Shown: positions 34,301 through 43,371 of the stretch, piece by piece | Position numbering within the stretch: the stretch's first letter is position 1 | Layout of the letters: each line of letters starts with the position of its first letter | NCBI RefSeq assembly: GCF_902499135.1 | Contig: NZ_CABVPR010000030.1 | Span: forward strand, 1 to 64,000 | Direction of reading: 5' to 3' | From: Burkholderia dolosa | GTDB taxonomy: Bacteria; Pseudomonadota; Gammaproteobacteria; Burkholderiales; Burkholderiaceae | Length of the DNA stretch: 64,000 bases | Notes under the pieces: model-generated | What the model was told of the DNA's origin: nothing | Seen by the model: the letters and a program-made list of their open reading frames with translations, nothing else | Database searches by the model: none | Program-made: the position numbers and the translations under genes

Positions 34301-35237
34301 GCAAGCTCGCAGCGAGCGCGGTGCGCTCGGCATCCGACCGGTTGACCAGATCGGCGACGCTGACCGTCAGGATCGCGCCATTGAGCGGCGCGCGCGGCCG
34401 ATGCTTGCGCAACTGGCCGAGCAGTTCCTTCCATTCCGCGGCGTTCACGGTCTTGCCGGTTTCGTCCTGCGCGTCGTCCTGCTCGACGTAGCGGCCCGCG
34501 GTATCGATCAGCACCGCCTCGTTCGCAAACCACCATTCGCAGTTCGCGGTGCGCTCGATGCCGTTCACCGAACGTGCCCCCATCTGTCCGGTCAGCGGGA
34601 ACTGCAGGCCGGAACCGAGAATCGCCGTCGTCTTCCCGGCACCCGGCGTGCCGAGCATCATGTACCACGGCAACCCGTACAGATGCCGGTCGACCTCGAG
34701 CAGGCGCCGCCACCCGAACGTGCCGCCGCGCAGCCGCTTCAACTGCGCAACGGCCTTCGAGACGACCATCGCGACCGCGCGCGCTTCGTCGTGTCCGGCT
34801 TCGACCGGCCGGTCGCCGCTCGGCTCGAGAAAACGCTTCAGCAGCGCATCGTTCGATCGAAGCGCGTGCCACAGCTTGTACAGGCCGTATACGGCGTAGC
34901 AGAGCAGAATCGCCACGACGAGCAGGACGCGCACCGCGATCGGCGCGAGCGGACGATGCTCGCCGAAGCCGAACAACGGCCCCACATGCCAGAGCGCGAC
35001 GCAAAGCGCGATCACCCAGACCGGACTCAGCGGCAACCGCATGAGCCACAGCACGAGCAGGCCGAGCAGCAGTGCGATCGCAATCGAACGGATCACGACG
35101 CCGGCGAACGGATGCAGTTCGCCGAACACAAACAGCGGCCCGAGGAACCATACCGCCGCGCATGCCAGCAGAACCGCCGCGCATGCGAGCATCCGCCACG
35201 AGAACAACCATCTGAAAAGACGCTTCAAATAAGCCAT
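31326..35237 (-). CDS. tssM: T6SS inner-membrane complex protein TssM (IcmF)
   Basis: 1303 residues. It has N-terminal membrane segments, a cytoplasmic NTPase-like domain with Walker A GTPGAGKT at 196-203, another membrane segment (CHLLSVALFMWLAFSLTV) and a long periplasmic domain that contacts TssJ, ending in the IcmF-related and DUF2169-like C-terminal strands. The N-terminus is odd: two similar blocks, each containing GPLFxFGExxP, give four rather than two membrane segments (about 14-34, 46-66, 72-90, 100-120). It follows tssL by 14 bases. Confidence 0.95.
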   Translation of the reverse strand: MAYLKRLFRWLFSWRMLACAAVLLACAAVWFLGPLFVFGELHPFAGVVIRSIAIALLLGLLVLWLMRLPLSPVWVIALCVALWHVGPLFGFGEHRPLAPIAVRVLLVVAILLCYAVYGLYKLWHALRSNDALLKRFLEPSGDRPVEAGHDEARAVAMVVSKAVAQLKRLRGGTFGWRRLLEVDRHLYGLPWYMMLGTPGAGKTTAILGSGLQFPLTGQMGARSVNGIERTANCEWWFANEAVLIDTAGRYVEQDDAQDETGKTVNAAEWKELLGQLRKHRPRAPLNGAILTVSVADLVNRSDAERTALAASLRARLGELRQQLGIRFPVYVFVTKLDLLPGFTEYFQSLTADARTQIWGFTLPCDESGAPVVDGLRRHCLRELTLLEARIDAGLNNRLLEEYEGERRKRLYPLAQEFRSLSAPLADLLELVFLDSRYDDAQLQNMLRGVYFTSAEQTDAIVAADRDTVLQRLTRKLARPRAGSGASAQLRCDGAMSGHRSFFLRNVFQHVIVPEAHLVRADLKWEIRFRAMRVACHLLSVALFMWLAFSLTVSYENNRHYLAAISGKTSALAARAAAYGKAPKAAAIGGLLDGSADLPRHGDLDLDAPGGAYRYGLYVVPAIVTASDTTYLSLLKQTLLPQIVTRVERELSAQIAAQDSDDVYRTLTVYLMLYDAEHYDANAVRAWVLRDWERSDSAAPMGGRNAMARHLDALFGNARPITPTVGLNAALVQQARLFLSRNPAPKRLYERAIGAMAKEAPDNFTLAQALGLQGASLFRLVEGSRFERGVPGLYTYDGYHTLFSRRLPEFLARAQNDDDWVMGRVGKRGDLVASIQQMRVVTARSSLADEIRRQYLIDYGNYWQQFLADIRPAIGGENGRDGTLTLDLATLRALAAPDSPLVRLARAAVRETSLSIVDAPDSSSLSDLALTAVGRQSAVAKSAAIDAAKLAAQRPEQRMEKEFVDNRFAALREVTTGQADTGSGPAMTDTPGAAGGAKALQLDAILALINEQYTRVVVASNALSANSMPPALDIGTTLQTEAEKLPAPLRLVLGGIATQVADKVGQEVGGLLAMQVDTSVGQSCRRTIGGKYPFARSSQEVDVEDFNRMFAAGGVFDEFFQKSLANYVDTNAKPWRYKSLSPGMPPIKGPSLEPFERASAIREVFFRDQGAKRMAWKMDAKVAAIDPEITELLIDVDGQTQRYVHGPVMPFALSWPGPRGGAMAEVAARPAIRPDTSTIVTTGPWALFRLIERGRLTGTASASRLTLDFDFDGRHAALELMTSGQSNPLTSNLLTDFQCPGGLA

Positions 35238-35251
35238 GCTGAGTTCCGGTG

Positions 35252-36547
35252 CTACAGGGTGACCATGATTTCGACGCGGCGGTTCAGCGCTCGGCCGGCG
35301 GCCGTCGCGTTGTCGCCGACCGGCTGCGTGTCACCCTTGCCGACCGCGCGGATCCGCTCGGCCGGCGTACCATCCCGCTGCAGGATCTGCGCGACATAGG
35401 CCGCGCGCTTTTCCGACAGCGCAAGGTTGTTCGCGAACGCGGCGCTGCGGATCGGCTGGTTGTCGGTATGCCCGGTCACGAGCACGGTGCCGCCCACACG
35501 GGCGACCTCGCGCGCGACCTTGTCGAGGATCGGCTCGATCCCGGGCAACACCGTGCTCTGGCCCGACGCGAACATCGAATCGCCTTTGAACACGACGATG
35601 CTGCGCCGCTCGTCTTCGTCGACGGTCAGCACGCCGCGCGCGATCTCGTCACGCAACAATTGAGACAGACGCAAACGCTGCGGCGCGGACGCCAGCCGCT
35701 CGCGGCCGATCTCGAGAATGCGCGCCTCGAGCGCATGACGCTCGGTCAGCAGCCGGTACTGGTAGAACACGAACAGCCCGGACACCGCCAGCGCAGCGCA
35801 GGCGGCGGAAACCCAGACCGGCACGCTGCGCAGCAACGGCAATCTGCCCGGCGGAGCGCCGCGCCAGTGCGGCGACAGCTCGGGCTGGACCGCGTCCCGC
35901 GCACCGGTGATCAGCGTCCACAGGCGTTGGCGAATCTGTTCGAGATGACGGCGTCCGTCCGGCATGACGCTGTAACGCCCTTCGAATCCGAGGCCAAGCA
36001 CGCGATACAGGATTTCGAGGACGTCGACGTATTCCTGCGGATCGGTCGCCATTCGGCCGATCAGCAGGAAGAACTTCTCGCCGCCGTCGACTTCGCCTTC
36101 GAACGTGATCAGCAGGCTTTGCGCAGCCCATACGCCTGCACCGCCCCACGTCGTGCGGTTGGCGGCCTCGTCGAGCGCAGTGCATAGGCAATAGCGCGCG
36201 ACCGCCATGTGCTTCCATCGCAGATCGGCCTTGTCGCACACCTTCTGGAACAGTCCGATCTCGCGCACGAGCAGCGTCCGCAACCCGGCCACCGCGTCCG
36301 ACGTGTCGAGCGTTGCCGGCATGTCGGCCAGCATTCTGAGCAGCGGCCGCGCCGCCTCCAGCAGCGGATTGGCCGACGCCAGCACCTCATCGACACGCTG
36401 CTGGATATCCGCGACGGCGTCGAACCCGTCGGCATCGGCCGACACGGGCCTGACGTCGCCGACCGGCTCCTTCGGCGGCTCGAGCGACGCGCCGGAGCCG
36501 TCAGCGAGAAAGTCGAATGCGTCTTTGTCGAACGTAGCGGAATTCAT
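35252..36547 (-). CDS. tssL: T6SS inner-membrane complex protein TssL with OmpA domain
   Basis: 431 residues. It has a DotU/TssL cytoplasmic domain (about 55-225, including RYCLCTALDEAANRTTWG and GGEKFFLLIGRM), one membrane segment (WVSAACAALAVSGLFVFYQY) and a C-terminal OmpA/MotB peptidoglycan-binding domain with GHTDNQP and NLALSEKRAAYV. This is the extended TssL type that anchors the membrane complex to the cell wall. It overlaps tssK by four bases. Confidence 0.95.
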   Translation of the reverse strand: MNSATFDKDAFDFLADGSGASLEPPKEPVGDVRPVSADADGFDAVADIQQRVDEVLASANPLLEAARPLLRMLADMPATLDTSDAVAGLRTLLVREIGLFQKVCDKADLRWKHMAVARYCLCTALDEAANRTTWGGAGVWAAQSLLITFEGEVDGGEKFFLLIGRMATDPQEYVDVLEILYRVLGLGFEGRYSVMPDGRRHLEQIRQRLWTLITGARDAVQPELSPHWRGAPPGRLPLLRSVPVWVSAACAALAVSGLFVFYQYRLLTERHALEARILEIGRERLASAPQRLRLSQLLRDEIARGVLTVDEDERRSIVVFKGDSMFASGQSTVLPGIEPILDKVAREVARVGGTVLVTGHTDNQPIRSAAFANNLALSEKRAAYVAQILQRDGTPAERIRAVGKGDTQPVGDNATAAGRALNRRVEIMVTL

Positions 36548-37893
36548 TTATGGCGCACGCCCCACAGTTCGAGCTTCAACTCCGGGAAGTGGCCGGCGAT
36601 GTGCATCGCGAGCCCGCCTTGTTGCGCGATCTGCTCCCAGAACGGCCCGCTGCGCGACAGCTCGTAATAGATGTAGCTCGAATTGAACGGAATTTGTCGC
36701 GGCGGCACGGGCAACGGCACCATCGTGAGCCCCGGCAGGTGCGAACGAATCAGTTCCGGCAGGCGCTGCGGCTGGCTGATCTTGGTCTGCGCCGCGAATT
36801 GCTGCTGCAGGACGTCGGGCGACATCTGCGCACCGACCGCGAGCACGAGGCTCGAATAACCGGACAGTTCGGCCGGCATCACTGCGGCCACACGGATGCC
36901 GTGCGGTTGCTCGGTCAGCGGTATCGGCTGAGCGCCGCGAATCAGCACCTGGTTGAGCAGGTAGTGCACCTCTTCGACAAGCGGCCGAATGCTCGCGTAC
37001 AGCTGCGCATGATCGTAGCCCGGTGTCGGCAGCGGCCGGCGCGTCTGTGGTCGAACGAACGTCGACAGTTCACCGGCCATCATCGCCAGCTCCCGATACA
37101 ACGCGTGCGGCGGCGTCTCGTGAATCCGGCAGATGTGTTCGAGCAGCGGCTCGTATCGATTCAGCACTTGCAGCAGCAGGTAGTCCGATACTTCCGCCGC
37201 CGCACCCGCGCGCCCGTCGCTCCCCGACAGCCGTGCGGCCAGCGCATCGGCGCGCAGCTTCGTGAGACCGTGCAGTTGCGTCGCCCATTCGCGCAGCAGC
37301 GGGTCGGCACCATACTGGCTGACCGGCGGAATGTGGTCGGTATCGTGAAGCGATACCGACCCGTCCGCGTGCAGCGTCTTGATGCGCGTCAGCGCGATGC
37401 CGATCCACGATTGCGTCAGTTCCTTCTCGGGCAGCAACCGCAGTCGCAGGTTCGCGAGTTGCACGGGCTTGGCTCCCTGACCGATCGTGTTGCTGTCGCG
37501 CAGCTCGTTTTCGAACGCGAGATAGCGGGCGAGCGACGCCGCATCGTCGCGAAACACGGTTTCTTCGGTATTCGGCAATCGCAGCGGAACAGCGAGATAG
37601 ACGATCTGGTTCTGGTGCTCGGGTGCGATTGTCAGCGGCGGCGGCGGTGGTGCATGCGCGGGCACGTCGAACGGCGTGCCGTCCGGAAACACGCCGGCAC
37701 CGCGCTTGAACACCAGCTTGCCGAACGCGAGCGACTCGTGGTCGATCTCGAACTGACTGAATCCCCAGAAGAACGGACTGAGCGGCGCAGAGCGCTTATG
37801 CGCGAAATGTTCGAAATAGCGCTCTTGCTGCTGGAACAGCTGTGGCAGCAGGAAAAGACCTTCGCTCCACACGACCTTGTTATGCCAACTCAT
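36544..37893 (-). CDS. tssK: T6SS baseplate-membrane connector TssK
   Basis: 449 residues, normal length for TssK, which links the baseplate to the TssJLM membrane complex. The N-terminus MSWHNKVVWSEGLFLLPQLFQQQERYFEH is characteristic, with the shoulder domain and the C-terminal VPPRQIPFNSSYIYYELSRSG. The start is one base after the tssJ stop codon, indicating translational coupling. Confidence 0.95.
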   Translation of the reverse strand: MSWHNKVVWSEGLFLLPQLFQQQERYFEHFAHKRSAPLSPFFWGFSQFEIDHESLAFGKLVFKRGAGVFPDGTPFDVPAHAPPPPPLTIAPEHQNQIVYLAVPLRLPNTEETVFRDDAASLARYLAFENELRDSNTIGQGAKPVQLANLRLRLLPEKELTQSWIGIALTRIKTLHADGSVSLHDTDHIPPVSQYGADPLLREWATQLHGLTKLRADALAARLSGSDGRAGAAAEVSDYLLLQVLNRYEPLLEHICRIHETPPHALYRELAMMAGELSTFVRPQTRRPLPTPGYDHAQLYASIRPLVEEVHYLLNQVLIRGAQPIPLTEQPHGIRVAAVMPAELSGYSSLVLAVGAQMSPDVLQQQFAAQTKISQPQRLPELIRSHLPGLTMVPLPVPPRQIPFNSSYIYYELSRSGPFWEQIAQQGGLAMHIAGHFPELKLELWGVRHK

Positions 37894-37894
37894 G

Positions 37895-38434
37895 TCAGTC
37901 CAATTCGGTAACCAGAACGGCGCGCTGGCCGATATCCACGTTCAACTTGATCTTGGTATGCGCGGCGAATAGCCGAAGCCACGCTTCGTCGGGTCGCGGC
38001 GGCAAGCGGTAGACGCCGCGCCACACCGACTTGCCGAGCTCGCGATATCCAGCGAGTACGCCGAACGCGGTCGTCGCCGCATTGATGCGCCGGCGAATGT
38101 TCGCGACGTCGCCCGGACGCAGGACGAACTCGTCGATCGCGATCGCGTCGTCGCCCAGCGCTTTCTTGCTGTCGCTCTGCAGCGTGAAGAAGTCCGCGTT
38201 GTCGAACGTGTAGGCGGACTTCAGCTCGTAGATCCTCACCATGATCGGCGCGGGGCGGCCCAATTCATCGGGATTGACGCCGGCGCTCACGTTGATCTTC
38301 AAATTCAGCGAGGCCGGTTTCGGTCCGTTCGGTGCGCCCGCGCACGCGGTCAGCGACAGAAACGACAGTCCGAGCGCGATCCGTTCGAGCGCATCGCGAC
38401 GCGTCACCGTGTCATGCGGCAATCGAGAAAACAT
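37895..38434 (-). CDS. tssJ: T6SS outer-membrane lipoprotein TssJ
   Basis: 179 residues. A lipoprotein signal ends with the lipobox LSLTAC (Cys about 31), consistent with outer-membrane anchoring, followed by a transthyretin-like beta domain (LNLKINVSAGVNPD, APIMVRIYELKS, LVTELD). TssJ binds the periplasmic part of TssM. It lies 136 bases downstream of hcp. Confidence 0.93.
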   Translation of the reverse strand: MFSRLPHDTVTRRDALERIALGLSFLSLTACAGAPNGPKPASLNLKINVSAGVNPDELGRPAPIMVRIYELKSAYTFDNADFFTLQSDSKKALGDDAIAIDEFVLRPGDVANIRRRINAATTAFGVLAGYRELGKSVWRGVYRLPPRPDEAWLRLFAAHTKIKLNVDIGQRAVLVTELD

Positions 38435-38570
38435 TTGGAAGATCCTGTGCCACCAGGGGCCGCGGTTGACCGGACGCGGCGCGTCGCGCTGCTACCACGG
38501 TCAACATCCCGCGAACCCGCCGACGTCGACGGCGACGCCGGCGGATTCACCCCGAAACGACGGACGATGC

Positions 38571-39053
38571 TCAGGCCGCGTTGCGCTTGATGTCGAACGT
38601 CGCCGTAATCGCACCGCCGCTGCCGCCCTGAGCGTTCTGCACGACGTATTCCTGCTTGAAGCGCGAGAACGACAGCCGAACGGCCTCGCGCGGACGCGAC
38701 TCGTCATCCGCCACACCGGCCGGGCTCACCTGCGTGACCAGCACGTCGTTCATCGTCAACAGGATGTATTCGAGCGGGTTGCCGCCGGCCTTGCGCACCG
38801 TGAGCTTCGCTTCGTCGATGTGCTTGCCGAGCAGACAGTACTGAACGAGATTCGGGCTCGACCGATCGATGTAATGCTCGAATTGCAGATCGTCCACGGT
38901 AGCCTTGCCCGCGCCGCCGCCCGAGCCGAGATGCATGTTCGACTGCTGCGATACGTTCCACGACCAGCTCAAGACCTCGATTTCGTTCTGGTGAGTCGCG
39001 TCCCTGGATTCGCCGTCGATTCCGTTGATCTTGAGGAAAATGTCGTGTGCCAT
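38571..39053 (-). CDS. hcp: T6SS inner tube protein Hcp (TssD)
   Basis: 160 residues. Hcp rings form the expelled tube. The N-terminal MAHDIFLKINGIDGES and the internal YSVEVD-like counterpart NEIEVLSWSWNV are characteristic, with PNLVQYCLLGKHIDEAKLTVRK and a C-terminal strand ending in FDIKRNAA. The ATG at 39053 is set by this N-terminus. It has its own 201-base leader after tssC and a 136-base gap before tssJ, so it may also be expressed separately. Confidence 0.95.
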   Translation of the reverse strand: MAHDIFLKINGIDGESRDATHQNEIEVLSWSWNVSQQSNMHLGSGGGAGKATVDDLQFEHYIDRSSPNLVQYCLLGKHIDEAKLTVRKAGGNPLEYILLTMNDVLVTQVSPAGVADDESRPREAVRLSFSRFKQEYVVQNAQGGSGGAITATFDIKRNAA

Positions 39054-39254
39054 GGCATCACTCCTTGTTCTTGGTTGAGTTTTGGGTAGCGGTAATGTGA
39101 TCAGGGCGATTTGCAGAGTGCTGATCACCACTCTCGGCGCACAACGCCGCGCCGGAATCCCGGCACACCGATCGCGCCTATTGCACCGACGCGGTATCGG
39201 CATGCCGGAGTGCGATCGCCGTCAGCCGCCGATCGCCGCATCGATGCGGTGCGA

Positions 39255-40754
39255 TCACGCGGCGGCCTTGACCGACGGCAGCTTCGCAACGAGCCGCAAC
39301 GACACGGTCAGACCTTCCAGCTGGAAATGCGGACGCAGGAAGAACTTCGCTTGGTAGTAGCCGGGATTGCCTTCGACTTCTTCGACGACCACCTCGGCAG
39401 CGGCAAGCGGACGACGCGCCTTGGTTTCCTGGGACGAGTTCGCAGGATCGGCGTCGACGTAGTACATGATCCATTCGTTGAGCCATTGCTGCATTTCGTC
39501 GCGCTCCTTGAACGAGCCGATCTTGTCGCGCACGATGCATTTCAGGTAGTGCGCGAAGCGCGAGCACGCAAACAGATACGGCAGACGCGCGGAAAGATTC
39601 GCGTTCGCCGTCGCGTCCGGATCGTGGTATTCGGCGGGCTTTTGCAGCGACTGCGCGCCGATGAACGCCGCGTAGTCGGTGTTCTTCCGATGGATCAGCG
39701 GAATGAAGCCGTTCTTCGACAGCTCGGCCTCGCGTCGGTCCGAAATCGCGATCTCGGTCGGACATTTCATGTCGATGCCGCCGTCGTCGGTCGGGAACGT
39801 ATGGCACGGGAGGTTTTCGACGACGCCGCCGCTCTCGACGCCGCGGATCAGCGTGCACCAGCCATAGTGCTTGAACGAGCGATTGATGTTGACGGCCATT
39901 GCATACGCAGCGTTCGCCCACGTGTACTTGCGGTGATCGGATCCGTCGGTCGCCTCCTCGAAATCGAACTCGTCGACCGGGTTGGTGCGGACGCCGTACG
40001 GCAACCGTGCGAGAAAGCGCGGCATCGCTAGACCGATGTAGCGCGCATCCTCCGAGTTGCGCAGCGAGTTCCACGGCGCATACTCGAGGTTCTGCGTGAA
40101 GATCTTGGTCAGATCCCGAGGGTTCGCCAGCTCTTGCCACGAATCCATCTGCAGCACGGACGGCGACGCGCCGGTGATGAACGGCGCATGCGCGGCGGCC
40201 GCGACCTTGCCGATCGATGCAAGCAGATCGACGTCCGGCGGCGTGTGATCGAAGTAGTAGTCGGCGACCAGGCAGCCGTACGGCTCGCCGCCCAGCTGAC
40301 CGTATTCCTCTTCGTAAATCTGCTTGAAGAACGGACTCTGATCCCACGCGACGCCCTTGTAGCGCTTCATCGTGCGGCGCAGATCCTCCTTCGACACGTC
40401 CATGAAGCGGATCTTCAGCTTCTCGTCGGTTTCCGTGTTCGTGACCAGATGGTGCAACCCGCGCCATGCGCTTTCCAGCTTCTGGAAATCCTCGTGATGC
40501 AGAATCAGATTGATCTGCTCCGACAGCTTGCGATCGATCTCGCCGATGATCGCCGCGATGCTCTTGTAGGCGTCGTCCGACATCGTCGCCGAATTGGCCA
40601 GCGCCTGCTCGGCGAGCGTCTTCACGGCGGCTTCCACCGCTTCGCGTGCCTGCTCCGTCTTGGGTTTGAACTCGCGCGACAGCAACGCGTTGAAATCCGA
40701 TTCGATGCCGAGCTGCGCGTCCGCAACGCGCGCCTGCGATTCACGTACAGCCAT
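39255..40754 (-). CDS. tssC: T6SS contractile sheath large subunit TssC
   Basis: 499 residues. Sheath protein (VipB family). LESAWRGLHHLVTNTETDEKLKIR and the C-terminal YYQAKFFLRPHFQLEGL are diagnostic. Two starts are possible: ATG at 40766 (MGKKMAVRE) and ATG at 40754 (MAVRE). The latter was chosen because GGGGAAG lies just ahead of it. It follows tssB by about 42 bases, and the two proteins interlock to form the contractile sheath. Confidence 0.96.
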   Translation of the reverse strand: MAVRESQARVADAQLGIESDFNALLSREFKPKTEQAREAVEAAVKTLAEQALANSATMSDDAYKSIAAIIGEIDRKLSEQINLILHHEDFQKLESAWRGLHHLVTNTETDEKLKIRFMDVSKEDLRRTMKRYKGVAWDQSPFFKQIYEEEYGQLGGEPYGCLVADYYFDHTPPDVDLLASIGKVAAAAHAPFITGASPSVLQMDSWQELANPRDLTKIFTQNLEYAPWNSLRNSEDARYIGLAMPRFLARLPYGVRTNPVDEFDFEEATDGSDHRKYTWANAAYAMAVNINRSFKHYGWCTLIRGVESGGVVENLPCHTFPTDDGGIDMKCPTEIAISDRREAELSKNGFIPLIHRKNTDYAAFIGAQSLQKPAEYHDPDATANANLSARLPYLFACSRFAHYLKCIVRDKIGSFKERDEMQQWLNEWIMYYVDADPANSSQETKARRPLAAAEVVVEEVEGNPGYYQAKFFLRPHFQLEGLTVSLRLVAKLPSVKAAA

Positions 40755-40796
40755 TTTCTTCCCCATCTGTTAGATCGTGGTTTGCCGCCCGGCGCG

Positions 40797-41336
40797 TCAC
40801 TCTTGGTCTTGCGACTCCGCGGAGTCCGGTTTCCGCGTTTCGGGCTTCGGCGCCTTTGCAAGCGCGTTCAGCAGCGCCGGATCCTTCAGCACCTGGCTCA
40901 CCAGGTTTTCCGCGCCCGACTTGCCGTCCATGTACGTCTGCAGGTTCGCGAGCTGCGTCCGTGCGTCGAGCAGCTGCGACAACGCGTCGACGTTTCGCGC
41001 AATCGCCGCCGGCGAAAAGTCGTCCATGCTTTCGAACGTGATGTCGACCATCAACTGACCGTCGCCGGACAGCGTGTTCGGCACCGAAAACGCGACGCGC
41101 GGCTTCATCGCCTTCATCCGCTCGTCGAAGTTGTCGATGTCGATGTTGTAGAACTTGCGATCGCCGACCGCCGGCAACGGCTCCAACGGCTTGCCGGAGA
41201 GATCGGCGAGCACGCCCATCACGAACGGCAACTCCACTTTCTTTTCGGAACCGTAGATTTCAACGTCGTATTCGATCTGGACGCGCGGAGCACGATTTCG
41301 CGCAATGAATTTCTGTGCACTATTGGATATGGTCAT
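40797..41336 (-). CDS. tssB: T6SS contractile sheath small subunit TssB
   Basis: 179 residues. VipA-type sheath protein; segments NRAPRVQIEYDVEIYGSEKKVELPF, LPFVMGVLADLSG and the central FSPAAIARNVDAL are typical. It is the first gene of the tssB-C-hcp-J-K-L-M operon, preceded by an AT-rich intergenic region. The C-terminal tail is Lys/Pro/Glu-rich. Confidence 0.95.
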   Translation of the reverse strand: MTISNSAQKFIARNRAPRVQIEYDVEIYGSEKKVELPFVMGVLADLSGKPLEPLPAVGDRKFYNIDIDNFDERMKAMKPRVAFSVPNTLSGDGQLMVDITFESMDDFSPAAIARNVDALSQLLDARTQLANLQTYMDGKSGAENLVSQVLKDPALLNALAKAPKPETRKPDSAESQDQE

Positions 41337-41697
41337 AACGTCTCCAGACTTATCCGAATGAGGTAAATATCAATGAGCGAATGCTCGTCCGTTTCGCTCT
41401 TTTCAGCGCAAACCCGAGCCATCTTACGGGACGCGATCGTCAACTTATATAGGATCGGTACTAACTTATTCGGTTAAATTGGAGACTTTGTGAATTCATT
41501 TAACGAATCGACAATCTCGATATTTTTAATCTCAATAAACGCGCGGATTTAAAACGCGGACCCCGGCACACGATTCGGACAAGTTGCTCTTTCTAAAAAT
41601 TGCCGGCGTGTCGAAGAACCGCCGCCGTGCGATTGCAGCGACCGCGTCGAAATGAGCAAACGGCGATGCGCCGGCGCTCGAGCACATGCCGGCGCCG
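41337..41697. other. AT-rich promoter region upstream of tssB
   Basis: 361 bases with no gene, much more AT-rich than neighbouring coding DNA at about 41340-41570. It separates the OmpA-domain gene from tssB on the same strand and probably holds the promoter of the sheath operon; a precise -35/-10 could not be fixed by eye. Confidence 0.5.
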
Positions 41698-43371
41698 TCA
41701 ATGATCTGCGGCGTCCGGAATCAGCGAAACGTCGACGCGCCTGTTCAGCGCCCGGCCTGCCTCGGTCGCGTTGTCGCCGATCGGGCGCAGGTCTCCCATG
41801 CCCTGGATCGCAATACGCGTGATCGGCAACCCGCCCTCAACGACCAGCCAATCGCGGATCGCACGCGCACGCGCCTCCGACAACCGAAAGTTCGCATCCG
41901 GCGATCCTTCGCTGTCCGCATGCCCCTCGATCAGCACGCGGTGGTCGGGGTTCTGCAGGATCAGCCGAAGCACGTGCGCCAGTTCGCGTCGAGCGCGCGC
42001 CGCGGAAAAAGTAGCCTTGCCGCGCGCGAACAGCGGCAGGCTGTCGAGCTGCAGTGTCGTCACCGGCGGACGATAGGCGGCCAGCGCCGCATCGAGGCGG
42101 GACATCAACGCGTGTCCCGGATACAGTCCCCAGCCCGCCGCGAACGGCGCGCCGTCGCGTAGATGGCGCGCGATCTCGTCGCGCGTCGCACGCAACCGGT
42201 CGAATGCGTCGATCGACGCAGTGATCCGCTCGCGCGGCGTGTTCCAGTACGCGGACAGATCGCCAGCGACCCGCTCGACGAGCCGGCCGTTCACCACACC
42301 GGATATTGCAATCGCCGCGGTCGCGGCCGCCGCGCTGGACAGCAGCACATGCGACGCGAGCGGGCGCGCGCGGCCGATCCGCGCCGAAGGTGCGGACGGC
42401 GCCGCGGCACGCGCCGGCACATGGACGAAAGGTAGCGGCAGCGGCCTCGTGATCGGCTCCGTCGGCCGCCGCTGCAGCCCTGTTCTGGCAATTAGCCAGC
42501 GTGTCCATGCACCGGGCCGAACCGGCATATCCGGGATGTCGGCCAGCGAAGCGCCGCGTAGTGCGAGCGGCGCCGTGTTCGACAGCGCGGAGATCGACGA
42601 TAGCAAGGCCGCCTCGTCGAGCCAGTCGAACACCGCAAGCCCGAGTGCGCTCCGGACGATCGCCGCTCGTTGTCGCGACTCGGCAAGGTGACGGCGGATC
42701 GTCGGCAATCGATCGTAAAGCCGGACCGCGTTGTCGACACGCGCCACACCGACTTCGAGCACGTCGCCGAACCATCGCGTTTCGGCCACGGCGTCGTCGT
42801 CCGTACCCAGACACGCATACACCGCGACATGGCAGGACAACACGCATTCGGGATGGCAATACGCGGCCTGCAGCGCGATGCGCCATTGCGCAAACTCGCG
42901 GCGCAGCACGCTTTCGTCGTCGCCCTCTGTCACCACGGGCAGCAGCGCGGCATCCGGGAAGCGCCCGCGCGCCGCCTTCACCTGCGCCATGACGTCGTTC
43001 AGCCGCTCGGGCGTGTCGGCCAGCAGCCACACCGCGCGATCGTCGCGCCGAAGCGTCGAGCGCCGCTGGTCGCGTGGAAACAAAGCGGCCGCGCAAGGGC
43101 CGACGACGACGATCACCGCAAGCTCACGTGCTGCGCTGTCGAGCCCTTCGTCGGCCCCGGCGGATGCCGTGGATTCGCCCGATCGATCGCCGGCTGCCGT
43201 GCGCCGGTGCTCGCGCCATACGGCCGCCCGCACAGCCAACGCGACGGCCAGCGCAATGCACGTCGCGCTCAGCCAAGCCGGCAGCGGCGCGAATGCCCAA
43301 GCCGCGCCGAATACGACGACCGGCATCGCGATCCAGATCAGCGCAACGTCGAACATCGATCGATTCCTCAC
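41698..43371 (-). CDS. TssM-like membrane protein fused to an OmpA domain
   Basis: 557 residues. Two N-terminal membrane segments (about 8-28 and 33-50) are followed by a cytoplasmic region of about 290 residues without a Walker A motif, a third membrane segment (341-360), a short periplasmic region with the TssM-like segment GLYPGHAL (415-422), and a C-terminal OmpA domain (445-555, GHADSEG and NFRLSEARARAI). Topology and the periplasmic motif suggest a minimal TssM relative; in canonical systems OmpA is fused to TssL. The GTG at 43371 has GAGGAGG seven bases upstream and overlaps the DotU-like stop (GTGA). The TssM relationship is inference from layout. Confidence 0.8.
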   Translation of the reverse strand: MRNRSMFDVALIWIAMPVVVFGAAWAFAPLPAWLSATCIALAVALAVRAAVWREHRRTAAGDRSGESTASAGADEGLDSAARELAVIVVVGPCAAALFPRDQRRSTLRRDDRAVWLLADTPERLNDVMAQVKAARGRFPDAALLPVVTEGDDESVLRREFAQWRIALQAAYCHPECVLSCHVAVYACLGTDDDAVAETRWFGDVLEVGVARVDNAVRLYDRLPTIRRHLAESRQRAAIVRSALGLAVFDWLDEAALLSSISALSNTAPLALRGASLADIPDMPVRPGAWTRWLIARTGLQRRPTEPITRPLPLPFVHVPARAAAPSAPSARIGRARPLASHVLLSSAAAATAAIAISGVVNGRLVERVAGDLSAYWNTPRERITASIDAFDRLRATRDEIARHLRDGAPFAAGWGLYPGHALMSRLDAALAAYRPPVTTLQLDSLPLFARGKATFSAARARRELAHVLRLILQNPDHRVLIEGHADSEGSPDANFRLSEARARAIRDWLVVEGGLPITRIAIQGMGDLRPIGDNATEAGRALNRRVDVSLIPDAADH

